Assembly (NCBI GenBank): GCA_949825025.1
Contig: OX463785.1
Span: 7,357,979 to 7,421,978, forward strand
Direction of reading: 5' to 3'
Origin: Siphlonurus alternatus
Lineage: Eukaryota > Arthropoda > Insecta > Ephemeroptera > Siphlonuridae
Length of the DNA: 64,000 nucleotides
The notes below the pieces were generated by a model. The model saw only the letters and a list, made by a program, of their open reading frames with translations, was not told the DNA's origin and did not search any database. Positions 1 through 11,770 of the stretch are shown piece by piece (position 1 is the stretch's first letter; every line of letters starts with the position of its first letter). Position numbers and translations under genes: made by a program.

Positions 1-1383
1 CTCTATAATTTTAAAAACGAGAGTATATTTCCATGGCTCACGCATGCAGGCACGCAAAGCAACCGTGGAAGGATTTAAACCGGCTTTGCGTCACTCACTG
101 TAGCAGTCAAGTGAATGAGAAGAAATGTTAAACCAAAAGAGAAGAAATATTGCCATCTTTTTGTACACAGAAGATGTGGGTGCTTGATAGAATATAAAAC
201 AGCATGATCTTCCACTGAGATCACATGTTAAAATAGATTTGTCTACCGCTGGTTCATGTGAATGTTTATGTGTGAATACATCCGAAACAATAGACTGGAA
301 AACAAATAGATTCTGCCACCTACACTGTGAATAAATTTTTGGATGTCAGAAAAACAGATTTTTTCCTCTAGATTTGTTTAAAATCTATATTTAATCTCAT
401 TAAAAAATAATGATAAATGTCACTCTTGGTAGCCATTACTCATATATTTTAAATCTAAAATATAATTTAAAAAAATTAATAAGTAAATGAAAATCAATGA
501 ATTTTTTAGTTATTAAATTTTTAGTGTTTTTTAAATGCCGCAAGATTTGAATAAATTTATTCTTCGTGTTTGTCCCCATGCCCCATGTTATTCTTACGTT
601 TTATATTCCATGTATCTAAAAAAAACTATTGAATAAAATCAGAGAGTATACAATATCGTCATACTCTCTGATATTGCCGCGGTATATATCGTTACTTTGT
701 TCTATTATGTATGCGTTAGGCTTGCTAAATTTTTCAAAATGATTTACCAACTACTAATTGTAAGAATTAACCCTTAAAAAATGTGTAATTACAAAATAAT
801 GAAAAAAAAAAAAGCGTTCGTTGTTGTACCGATTGTAAGTCATAGAGTGCGACATATATTGTATACCTGCTGTGACATTAATTTCAATGAGTCTGTACCT
901 AAATTGCATGTAGAGAAGATAAACCATATGTGCATGACAGTACCAAATAACAAAGTCTGGAATTTGCTGCATTAAATTTACCGCATATAATTAATAGAGA
1001 AATTAATTAATATATAGTTCCTCTATTATACATCTGCATCAAGAATTAATTACATTTTACTCTTATCATACTATCATCAGAAACCTCTATGTTCCTACAT
1101 TAGAAGAAGAACGTGCAATATAAAGTGTTGTATATTTTCCCAAGTTGATTTAATAAATTTTGTATAAATGGAAAATTCGTCTTGATAAATACAAACACGT
1201 TTGACAACGTACCAAGAAATTTATTCTCAGTTTTTTTATTAGAATTAATTCCACGTCTCACACAAAATATATAAATCGTTGAAATTTGTATTCTCTTCCA
1301 GTAACTGAATGCGAAATGTCAATAACATGTGTCGACTTGTTAGCTAATTCATCGAACATCTGCTGGGAATATTACGTCGTCAG
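1..1383. other. AT-rich non-coding DNA
   Basis: No exon, RNA gene or clear repeat family was recognised. The short ORFs here have the composition of AT-rich noise. Confidence 0.6.
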
Positions 1384-1512
1384 TTGAATACAGACGTAGA
1401 TTCAGAACCAAATTTCGGGGGCGGGGAGGGGGGGGGGGGTCTCCATAAGGTCAATGTTAAAAAAAATGTGGGGTGAGGAAAATGTCTATATTACCCATGT
1501 TAAATTAAACCT
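1384..1512 (+). repeat. G-run repeat, family O copy 1
   Basis: It shares CTCCATAAGG..CAATGTTA, then GGGTGAGGAAAATG..TATA and CCCATGTTAAAT with copies at 15593-15742 (reverse) and 47595-47737. The present copy has a long G run and degenerated ends. Confidence 0.6.
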
Positions 1513-3270
1513 ACCCCCTAGATACGCGCATAATTGAACAAGAAATAGATCTGATTTTATTTCAATCAAGTAATCAAATGTAATAATCCTGGGGATGGCA
1601 GAGGAAAAAAATAAAATACTCATTCCTTTAAGTTTATGATTTTTGTTGTCCCGATTATTAAAAATTAAATTGTATATAGTAATTAAATATTGTAATAGCA
1701 TTAATTTTCTGTAAAAGCGTCTACAAGGCGGACAAGTGCAGCAAATAATGCAGTTGATTTGTCAACAGACATAGGAAAGGAGAGCAATTTAAAATTTGTA
1801 AATTATTATAAAATTATCTTTAATATTTAAGAATATATTAAAAAATAATATATAAATAATTAATTTACATATAGGGAGTTTTACAACAAATTTGATATTA
1901 TTTTTACAAAAATTATAATGATATTTAATTATTTTTAAAATTAAAAAGTATTTTAATATTTTATATTTATTTCAGTTTAAATGATATTTTTATAATTATC
2001 TTTTTGGTTTCATTGTTTTTGTTTTCTTTTTTCTAGATATCAATGTAATAAAATTATTATTTTCATGTCCAGCTATATAATTATGTACAATATAGTCACG
2101 TAAAGGTCAATTGAAGTAAATTTTTAAGAATTACAATCTTAATTTCTCTTGATCATTGAACCAGGTGTAACATTTGAACTCTTTCAAGGTGTAACTTGTA
2201 TATATGAGCACCAAACAAAAAGTCCCTCCAGATTTTGTACTCTTATTAGAGCGACGTTAGTTTTATGATCTCTTTCTATCGTCACTCTGAAAATCTTTTG
2301 ATCTTTCTCACCCTTTGATCGCAAATAGAATTCCCATAGAAAAAAGTTCTACTCTATATTTGATAGTTACAACACTTTGTAGCATATTGGCTTGATGGAT
2401 AGTCGTTAATGAAAAGTACTAGAAATATTACAAAAGAGAATAACGATATTTTTTTGTGGTTCTATTCACCTTTATATAATAATAATGCTCTTTGAAGTTA
2501 GAAAAATGACCGTAAAAGTGTTACAATTTTTAATTTTGTTCTGTTTTGTGTTTTGTCCTTATATTGGACATACATACATTTTGTCATGGAAATTTCAATA
2601 AAATGATAAAAATTTAACTCGAACTTTTACTTGAATAATCAATTGCTGTATTTTTATTTTATTTATTTATTTTTAACTTTTGTTGGTTGCATAAAACACA
2701 CATTAAGTTCATGTCAGTAGTTACAAAACAAAAAACAATTTTACAAATTTACCAGATATAAAATATACATTAAACATTACAAACAGAATGCAGATTAATC
2801 AAAATTCAATGACAATAATATGATGAAAAGTTACAAAAAATTATGTTATATTTTTTATCTTTAACATTTGTTAATGAATTCTATAGTTACCATCATACCA
2901 GAGGATGTATTTAATCCCAATTGTATAAAATAGTGATACATATTATATAGTAAGTGATTGAAATTAAATTGGAATTACAATTATCACACTTGACTACCTC
3001 ATTCAAATTTTATTAAAAAAAGAAATTATTTTGTTTTCTCCAGAGATTAACGTTTCGTTTGAACTCTTTGCAGAAAAAGTGAGCAAATAAACCAAATTGT
3101 AATATAATATAGAATGACATTCTGTTCCCATTATCCATTGTTATAATTTATTTATTACAATTTTAGCTTACTACAGCATATTTATATTATATTATTTATA
3201 TTTTTATCCTTGCATGCTATTACAATATAATATTATAATGATAAAACTCTACAAACAACGGTACACTCTG
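1513..3270. other. AT-rich non-coding DNA
   Basis: No gene recognised. The TTTATTTATTTAT stretch near 2655 followed by a moderately complex segment to about 2830 resembles the reversed 3' end of a non-LTR element, but this is weak. Confidence 0.5.
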
Positions 3271-3271
3271 A

Positions 3272-3421
3272 AATTAGCCGGAAGTTAGAGGTTTCTTCAA
3301 GGAATTACAATTTACAAACATTGTCATCGCAAGGTCCATTTTCTATTGTATGCAAAGCCCATAATTTAAATTAACATATCTGCAGACCGGAAAGCTTTCA
3401 CTTCCGGCTACTTCCGGATTA
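3272..3421. mobile_element. Degenerate palindromic MITE, family D copy 1
   Basis: The left end has TAGCCGGAAGTTAGAGGTTT and the right end has CACTTCCGGCTACTTCCGG, an imperfect inverted repeat. It resembles elements at 54760-54925 and 55829-55990. Confidence 0.5.
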
Positions 3422-3433
3422 AATCTTAAAGAC

Positions 3434-3835
3434 AGTAGAGGTCAAGCGTGGTGCAGTGCACTGTCCGGTTCTCATTAGATCACCGAAGTCAAGCAACGTA
3501 GTGCGTGGTTAGTACTTAGATGGGTGACGGTTTAAATAAAAATCACATTGCTCTCTCCCTGGGGTAAATTCCATCCAGTGAAGTGATGTACTTGTGTGTG
3601 GTTCCCCAGGATTTGGACATCACTTTGGTCCATTCATAAAAAGTAGAAGTGTCCGTCCTGACTGAGGTTTTCCACAGTTCCCTCAGTCTCATCTCAGCGA
3701 ATGCTGGGACGTGTATCAGGCCGTGGTCATCATCCTTTCCCTACATTATTCTTATTCATTACCTCGCCGTGAGCTGTAAGCTCTTAGGGGTGAATCACTG
3801 TAAAAAAAAAATAATTAATAAAAAATCTCCTTAAT
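3434..3835 (+). mobile_element. 5S-rRNA-headed SINE, subfamily 2
   Basis: The head resembles the internal promoter of 5S rRNA (TCATTAGATCACCGAAGTCA, then GTGGTTAGTACTTAGATGGG). A central domain follows (GTTTTCCACAGTTCCCTCAG and GCGAATGCTGGGA) and then an A-rich tail. It is the same layout as the copy at 46598-46990 and differs from the subfamily at 6690, 17003 and 39841 in the region after the central domain. Confidence 0.8.
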
Positions 3836-6689
3836 TCCTTGGAGAATTAAGGTGTTATCCCCCACGCGATCACCTTTCTTTTGTATATCCAAGCAGATAC
3901 TTACATTGTAAATATATTGATTGATTTATTGATTGGTTCATTGATTTATTTCTCCCTTATCGTCTATGTAAAGACAATTTCTTTCTTTCGTCTCGGTACG
4001 TGGTTTCAAAACATGTAACGTATTATATGGTAGAATGCATTACCAGTTGCCATGGGAGAAATATATTAGCAGATTGGATCTGTTTCGAACCAATACGTGC
4101 TGAATCAACCTGCAAAGTTTATTGCTTGAAGGATACATTTGTTTTCACAGACCTACAAGAATTATTTCTTTTCTCTGAATCAATAATACCAATAGAATTA
4201 AATCTTTTATTGTAAATCTTTGTCTTTGGATTTTTCTCCGGGAATTCTTGATAAATATACAATCGAATTTGTTATGAACAAACATTGGATTGTTAATTTA
4301 AGTCAGAGGTCAATGTGCTATCGAGAGTTTGAAGCACTGGAGATGGATTATTAAAAATTTAATTGTTTATTACTTTTATTTTTTTTTTTTTATTTCAAAA
4401 TTTAATTTATAAATTAATATCAACTCAATTAATGATGCCATGTAAATACGTTATTCTTGATGAATGATGACAATAGTTATATTATATTATTCGAAATTCG
4501 ATTATTACGACTTGTTTAAGTAAATAAAAATATTAAGTTTATATAAATTACAATAACAATATATGACCTGATGTCATGTACATTTCTTAAAGAGCTTACA
4601 TTCGTTTTATGATTTCAAATTAATCTATAATTTATTAAATATTTAAAAATAGTTATAAATTTACAATAAAACTCATATATAATATTTTTTTAGTGTTCTA
4701 ATATGTACCGCAACTCAAAGAGAAAACATATAAGCACAGGCCTTATTTGTGACGTTATTTTTTACAGTTGTCATCGATTCAGTTTGATTACGCCTCACAA
4801 AATTATATGCAATGGTCAGCATCCATGATGACATCATCAATCCTTTGTCCTCCCATTTACTTACAAAAAAAGATTGGGCGCACGTAAGATCCTATACGGA
4901 GCAATTTTTCGATCGCTTTTTGTTAACCCTCTAAATAAGTTATGTTTGCAAATTTAAAATTACGTATTGGCACTAGCCTTTTACGTTTGCTGCTATAAAA
5001 ATTTTATTATTTGCCTTGGGTCAATTTAATTAAAGAGCATCTAAAGAATTTCGCGGTAGTAGTGTTTTGACTTCGAGCCGAAAAAACGTGCGCAGAAGGG
5101 TTGCGCGCCGATGCGCGGTGGTTGTAGCAGGAGTCAAAATTAGCAAACGAACATGGCGACAATATAATTTTTCTGATGGATACTTACCAATGGTTACTTT
5201 TACAATAATGCGACCAGACCAAAATAATTTTGGTGACGAAGTCCAAATTGATGTTATAATTAATGTGCCACTAGTACCTACCAGCTTTTATTAATAGAAT
5301 ATTGCGCCTCTGAACATTAAATTCAAGAATTTTACATGCACTGGGTGCCATATATGATATACCATATATTACATAAAACCATTGCATTATATTAATTAAA
5401 ATTATAATTTGATAACGTCAATCCATTTTCCATGTTACAACAATTTAAATAAAAATTTATTAATTTTTAACATTTATATATTTTTTTTAATATTTTTTTT
5501 TTTCACCATATCAAGAAAATTGAAAGTAAGAAATGGATGTAAAAGAATGGCAATTTTTGTTAGTAAACAATGTTACAATATATTATATTTTAATAACAAA
5601 TATTATATTAAGCATTAAGTTTAAAATACTTAAATAATAACATTCTATATTATTTACATTTATATTATAATAAAAGGTATTAAATATTATTGATTAATGT
5701 CATTCATTAATTAAACATAAATTGTAAATACCATAATATAATTATTATTTTTTTTTTATTTATTATAAATACATAAATAATGTGCTTTATTAAATTATTT
5801 AACTTTTAATTAAACTGCAATGGGGAGGTTGTGTTGCAGATAATGGCAATTTTGTAAATTCTTGCTGAATTTTTGTAAATTTGTGCGAATACTATGCACG
5901 TATGCACCTCGCATTTCATTAATAAATACAAAATAGTAAGGAGCTGATAATTTTTTTCAGTGTAGTAACTCCATAAGGTCTCGCCCTCACCGTGTTCCAT
6001 GTCTTTCTTCGCTCTTGCCCGCTCACAAAAGTATTTGAGTATTTCTCTCTCTCCCTGCATGCAACTGATCTTCCCGCGACAAAAAAAGAATATTTTTTTT
6101 TTATGCCTTAGAGACTTTCCCCGCCCTCAGCCTGATAAACATTTTGAATATATACAAGGAGCTGTTAACTTTCGAGCCTTGGCCGTGTATAATTACGTCT
6201 CTCATTAGAAACTTTAAAGATATTTGAATATATAAAAGTATACTGACCCCTATCTTGTTAAACAAGCGTAGTTTGGCAAGTTAAAACTAAAAAAAAAACA
6301 GGTACAATAAATTTTTATTGGTTTTCATTATAAATTATATTATACCTTGTTAGCTATATCCGCACCCTTTTTATGTATAATAATATGTATAATTATTTTT
6401 AATATTCTTCTTATAATATGAAAAGAAAATTATCTTTATTTGTTTTATATATTAAGGATATGGCTATAAGCCTATAAAGAATGAAATAACTTTAAATTAA
6501 TAATGAGAATTATGGTGTCTGAATTTTAAGAACATATATAATTATCAATTCTAAGATTCCCATTTTAAATTATTTATTATTAAAGTAACGATTTTGCTTG
6601 TAATAAGGTTATGTTATAAATACAATAAATATATTTACTTTTTATTAGTAAAATATTTTAAATTTTATGCTTCATTTATATAATTTTAT
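3836..6689. other. AT-rich non-coding DNA with a weak ORF
   Basis: No recognised gene. A region at 5067-5294 stays open for 75 codons with slightly higher GC, but the frame has no ATG at its start, no family match and no splice support. I treat it as unexplained rather than coding. Confidence 0.5.
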
Positions 6690-7102
6690 TTTTTTTTTTT
6701 TTTTAGTTTTTAATCAAACCCTATTGGGTACTTCTATTTACTAATTACATACTACTTTGAAACCCCGAACCTTCCGAAACCCTAACTTGAGCGTTTCGCG
6801 GGCTCTTCTGGAACGAGGGCGGCAACGGCCTTGCAAATCCATCCCGGCATTTGCCTGCGGCTGAGGGAAACGTGGAAACCTCAACCAGGATGGACGCTAC
6901 AGCTTTTGTCAATGAACCGGAAGTGCAATGGTCCAAAGCCAGGGGAACCACATAATGGAAAAGCGCAACGTTTTACCCCTGGGTGGGAAACGTGGTTTTT
7001 GTTGAAAATGGTCACCCATCCAACTACTAACCACGCGCGGCATTGCTTGACTTCGGTGATCTGACGAGACCCGGTCAAGCGCACTGCGCCACACCTCCCA
7101 AC
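6690..7102 (-). mobile_element. 5S-rRNA-headed SINE, subfamily 1
   Basis: Read on the minus strand, it begins GGGAGGTGTGGCGCAGTGCG and continues into a 5S-like block (CTCGTCAGATCACCGAAGTC and GGTTAGTAGTTGGATGGGTG). Next come the shared central domain and a tail with an A run (T run at 6690-6706 on +). It looks nearly identical by eye to 17003-17414 and 39841-40245, so recent activity is likely. Confidence 0.88.
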
Positions 7103-8680
7103 ATGTATGTCACCTGTAGTGATTTATTTGGCTATTGTGGATGTTTATATTTCATGTACAAGATTTTAATTAAGACATATAATTAAGCTTATGCAATTCA
7201 ATGATATTATCCTGTGATACAAGAAGAAAATATATCTACACAGAGGATAGAAGAGAATGTAAAATTAACATGTTAGTATTATATTAGGTCCTGCTAATTG
7301 GCAATAGATAGAAAATATTAAAACATGATTATACAGAGTGATTAACAAAATAATAAAAAAAGCCATCTTATACACTAGCTTAGGACATTTTCTCTTTGAA
7401 TCTATTTTTTTATTATTATTTATTGTATACAAATTTCCTTTACAAAAAACTTCAGCTGTGGGGACAAAAAATTGCAAGGAAAATTTGTATGCAAATAAAA
7501 ATACATCATCATGCAGGCATTAAATATAATATTTTTTATATAAATTATAATGTAGTTACCTCCCACGTTCTACAAGTTTTTATGGTTTATGGTTTAAATT
7601 AACATGCAATTAACTCGAGCACACATTTTGATTTCATTCTCTGTTGCAGCTAAGCGCACTAAAATCACACTCTATAGGCTTGGTTTGTAATATACAATTA
7701 CATTAGGCGGTGTTTACATTTTGCTTCCGCCTGCATGAATGTCGTATACGTTGTTGTATAATCTCTATAGCTCCAAGCTCTTTAAATAAAATTACAAGGT
7801 TCATATGAGGTCAACTTTTAAATAGGATTTTTAAATTATTAGATGAAATTTAATATTTTTTTTTATTAATTTGGTCTTGCACTCTTATTATTACGTTGTT
7901 CTGAGACGTATTCTGCGATGAAATTTCTTACGGGTTCATTTTTGTAAGCTCATTTTCTATCAGATTTCACTACTTAAGAATATAATAAATTTAAACGTTC
8001 ATTTGTTACATTAATTATTTACATCTAACTGTTAATTTTGATGACATTAAATTTATTTTATAACATTGACAGCTACTTTTTAGTAAAACTGACACTTTTA
8101 TTAAAACATTATCAATTTATTTTTTGACGGGGAAAAATTAAAATGATAATATTGCTGCAGTGTATTTCAATAATTGTTTCGGAATTTTTAAACATAAATT
8201 AAATTAATAAATTTATTAAATAAAGACTTAAAAATTAATTTTATATATAATTTTTTTTAATAAATATATTGAGAATTTATTTTATAAATATTCAATAAAT
8301 ATTGTAGTTTTTAATTAAATATTTATTTTAAAAAATAATAAATAATTATATGCAATTACATATTTGTAAGTTAATTTATATAAACTTTAATTTTCTTCCA
8401 ATCTTTACATTTTAACAATAATGAAAGAGCATGTTTTCTTTTGGTATGGAACAAATGAAAATTTAATATCTAATTTAATCAATTATATACGGAAATGATA
8501 CATTCATAAATACATACAACCATACATCAACCGTTGACATTTTCTCTTAATTAAAAACAAATCTAATTTGTATACCTACAAAGGTGAAGCGAATAGTACG
8601 CGTATTTCATCACATCGATATCAAAATAATTATTTTTTTCAAACGTACCATTTATGGATAACAATTCGATCGTATTATTT
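7103..8680. other. AT-rich non-coding DNA
   Basis: No exon or repeat family was recognised beyond simple A/T tracts. Confidence 0.55.
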
Positions 8681-8830
8681 CTTCTCTCGGCGGCAAGTGC
8701 TTGAAGGCGCAGATTGACACGGGGGCACGCCCCGAGCAGCATTGTGTTCGCATCTGTTGAATCCTGACGCCCTTCACGCCAAGTACGGACATTCGTGGAG
8801 GTAGCTTAGTCAGTACTTCAACATAATATG
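8681..8830. other. Isolated GC/CpG-rich island of unknown nature
   Basis: About 150 bp with many CpGs and a GC-rich core (GACACGGGGGCACGCCCCGA) inside very AT-rich DNA. No ORF, repeat match or splice pair was convincing. It could be a non-coding 5' exon or promoter, or an old transposon remnant. Confidence 0.4.
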
Positions 8831-8981
8831 AAAGGCAAGGTAAAAAATTAATGAGGTGGTGAAGGTAAATTTATAAAACCTCTGGACAGCACAAACTTTA
8901 TAATTGTTTATAGAGCTGCAGCTTCAATAGACACAAAGATCAAGATTTGAATATTGGTAGATGAAAAAAAGAGCACTCAGT

Positions 8982-9420
8982 CTATATCGATATCAAAATA
9001 GTTTAGATTCACCACGTCTCCATTAGACTGCGTGGTAACGTCTACAAACAAAGCAGAAGTAAAGTTCTTGGTTTCCAGAGGTGTACAATGGACATCATGA
9101 AAAAATTTTAGTGCAAATTTGAATTTAGAACCTCGAGAGTTATGTGTTATCAATTTTTACAAGTATTTTTTAACCCTTCAAATACCCTCAATATCTAAGA
9201 TAAAGACTCCGTGACGTCATAGTCATGCAACGTCTTTTCCTAAGTTTGCTTGTTAAATATTTGCATGACTATGACGTCACAGCCCTTTTGTAGCATGATT
9301 TTAAGGATGTTAAAGGGTTTAAAAAAATCTGAAAAATATTGAAAATACATAATTCGAGGTCCCCTGTACAAATGTGCATGAAAAAAAAATAGATAGGTTC
9401 ATATATCATCCAATTTTACG
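8982..9420. mobile_element. Composite repeat: family N with nested foldback
   Basis: The left part (8982-9090) matches a segment at 45455-45525 plus 45780-45812 (CAAAATAGTT, TGCGTGGTAAC, AGAGGTGTACA in order). Inside lies a foldback, 9129-9360, with ends AACCTCGAGAGTTATGTG and CATAATTCGAGGT. Its centre has opposed TGACGTCATAGTCATGCAA and TTGCATGACTATGACGTCA. Confidence 0.55.
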
Positions 9421-9905
9421 CCGAACCATATAGGGAAGAGAGGGCAAGGCTTTGGGCATGACAATTAAGGTAAAATCCCAGTGAGGGAGTGTGTGGAAAC
9501 TGCAGTCAACTGAAAGTATAATTATTATGTTATTTCATACGAAAGTGAGGCAAGGGCGTTTTCACAGCATGTATAGTGATTTTATTTATTTATTATATTT
9601 ATTTATTTTTACTCAATTGCAAAGCAAATAAAATGTTAATGTAATATAAACAAAAGAAAAAAGCAAACGTCAGTATAATGATACAAAATAATAACAAAGC
9701 TCCATGTATTTGTAATTATGCGAAACATGAACTGAGTGTTGATGATTTGATGCCAGTTTTTACAAGTATAATTTTTCAAAAGTATAACAAGATGATTCAA
9801 TAAACGCGGTCTAATTTTTTGCTGTTAGGTCTTCTCATGTGTTTTTAATGTAGCAAGAACTCACGTAGTCTAAACATTGTGATTCACCATCATTGTCGTC
9901 TGTAA
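9421..9905. other. AT-rich non-coding DNA, possible LINE 3' remnant
   Basis: TTTATTTATTTAT at 9580 followed by a mid-complexity segment may be a reversed non-LTR 3' end. Nothing else was recognised. Confidence 0.4.
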
Positions 9906-10017
9906 CACTGCGTTTACATGACGGTGTTTAATACGAATTCGTTGACGGTACATAATGTTATTCTTATGAGGCGTCGTCAACGGATCCGTAATAAACACCG
10001 TCATGTAAACGTAGTGT
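9906..10017. mobile_element. Palindromic MITE, family E copy 1
   Basis: 112-bp near-perfect inverted repeat with ends CTGCGTTTACATGACGGTGT and ACACCGTCATGTAAACGTAG. The internal region contains CGTTGACG..TTCTTATGAGGCGTCG. The copy at 36563-36673 has the same arms with the centre reversed. Confidence 0.85.
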
Positions 10018-10265
10018 ATATATGATAAATCTCAACCATTTCCGTCAAGCTTCGGTTTTTAAATAATGCCGTCACATATAAAAGTATACAATGGTACACC
10101 TAGAGAAATCCCAAATGTTGATCTTACATCATCTTACTGTTATTTTTAGCACTTTGTCAAGCATATTCTATGAGCCATGTGTAATTGAACTCGCATTTAA
10201 GGATTGATGGGTGTTCTTTTTTTCTTGCGAATCTGTATGTATTTTTCTTTGGGAATAACAGAAAA

Positions 10266-10598
10266 TGGAGTATCGACCTCATTTTTTTTTTACTGTAGAA
10301 ATAGATAGAGGGTGAAAAGTTATGCTACCCTGATTGTTTTCAGATTTTTAGAGCCCGGGAACTATTTTTTAAAAATTATTGAAAGTTTTTTTTGTGACGT
10401 CACGAGACGCCACTCGTGAAGTTACAAAGTCCTACAAAAAGATAGGACTTGCCGCCTCGTGAAGTTACAAAAAGGACTTTCAATAATTTTTTAAAAATAC
10501 TTCCCGGGCTCTAAAAAATCTGAAAAAAAAAGAAGGGTAGCATAACTTTGCACCCTCTATCCATTTCTGCAATAAAAGAATTGAGGTCCATACTCCAC
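10266..10598. mobile_element. Palindromic MITE, family B copy 1
   Basis: 333 bp with ends TGGAGTATCGACCTCA and TTGAGGTCCATACTCCA. The arms carry ATAGAGGGTG..AAGTTATGCTACC and GGGAACTATTTTTTAAAAAT. The centre has duplicated TACAAAAAGATAGGACT sequences. Related copies lie at 45085-45408 and 48351-48648. Confidence 0.85.
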
Positions 10599-11472
10599 TA
10601 TATAACAGAAAATTAGGCAGGGGAAATTTCATGCTGTCTAAGAGGTGTACACCTCTTCTCAAAAGTTTCTAAACCCCTTTTTCTTCACACGATATACATA
10701 ATAATATATAGCCCTGCATACACAGACTTAAAATGTTATTAATAGATAATCGCCACTTCAATTGTCTAATCCGTACGTAATAAAGAAGGGGGGATAATGA
10801 TAGACAAATAATATTGGTGGAGTTTAGGGTTTAGAAGCTTAAAAGTACTTAAATGAATGAAAATTAAAAAGTTTCCTTTCACATAAATAAAAAATATTAT
10901 TTATAAATTGAATATAATAATATTATATCAATCTATGCTTGAAATTCAATCAATACAGATTATTTCAAATACATGATATAACATAAAACCACACAATCTC
11001 ATGTCCTATGTTAATTCTGTAAAACTCACATGAGCTACTCTAATATACCTCTCTCTGTATTTATTTTATTTATGAAGTATGGTATATAATACAATTATAT
11101 ATAAAGTCCAGCTTAAGTTATTATGTTGAAGCAACATGGAAGTGCACTTTAAAATATCGATATTTAAAATTTTTCAACTCATGTTGATATGATATATTTA
11201 ATATTATACCATTGCAGATATATTTTATTTATTTGTATATACACAACATGGCAAAAATAGTTACAAAAAGCTATAACTGTTTTCCTGTTACATTTTACAT
11301 CGACAGTGAGAAAAAAAGAAATTAACGAAGTGTATTATTGTGTATTATAGTGTATAAGATTGCTTAGCAATAGCTATTCTAACTTTATACTACTTTTTCC
11401 GTCCAGAGATATTATTTTATTGAGGAACAAAAAAAAATATCTAGTTTCATTATCTTTTTAATTCTCAAATAA
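10599..11472. other. AT-rich non-coding DNA
   Basis: No gene recognised. The segment at 11215-11350 (ATTTATTTGTATATACACAA onward) may be a reversed non-LTR 3' end. Confidence 0.45.
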
Positions 11473-11770
11473 AGGCTTCAAGTGTTCCCCGGCGAAAAAA
11501 ATGTATCCATAAGCCACCATGTTAGAAAATTTGAAATTTTCTCTGTACCCATTAAAGCTATTAATTTGAAACTATATCCTATTATACCCTCCATTTAGAA
11601 ATTTAGAATCAAGAACTAGAATCATGAATCAAAAACTTATTTTAATCTAAAAAAAAAAAAAAAAAAAAAATGCCAAAAAAAGCAATTTTGAGTTTTTATA
11701 TATAGGTTTTATAGGACGGTGCATGGGAACACAGCAAAATCAGCTGAATTGAATTCTCAAATACAAGCTT
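11473..11770 (+). mobile_element. Repeat family P, copy 1
   Basis: It starts AGGCTTCAAGTGTTCCCCGG and contains CCATAAGCCACCATGTT, GCCAAAAAAAGCAATTTTGAG and AACACAGCAAAATCAGCTGA. Copies lie at 43930-44207 (+) and 51115-51702 (reverse, with an insertion). An internal A run extends from 11650. Confidence 0.75.

Noticed and set aside
5067..5294. 75-codon ORF with slightly protein-like composition
   Set aside because: No ATG at the start, no recognised family, and no splice or phase support; left as unexplained.
6745..7094. Overlapping ORFs on both strands, also at 17051-17421 and 39847-40196
   Set aside because: All lie inside 5S-headed SINE copies; the same peptides recur because the SINE recurs.
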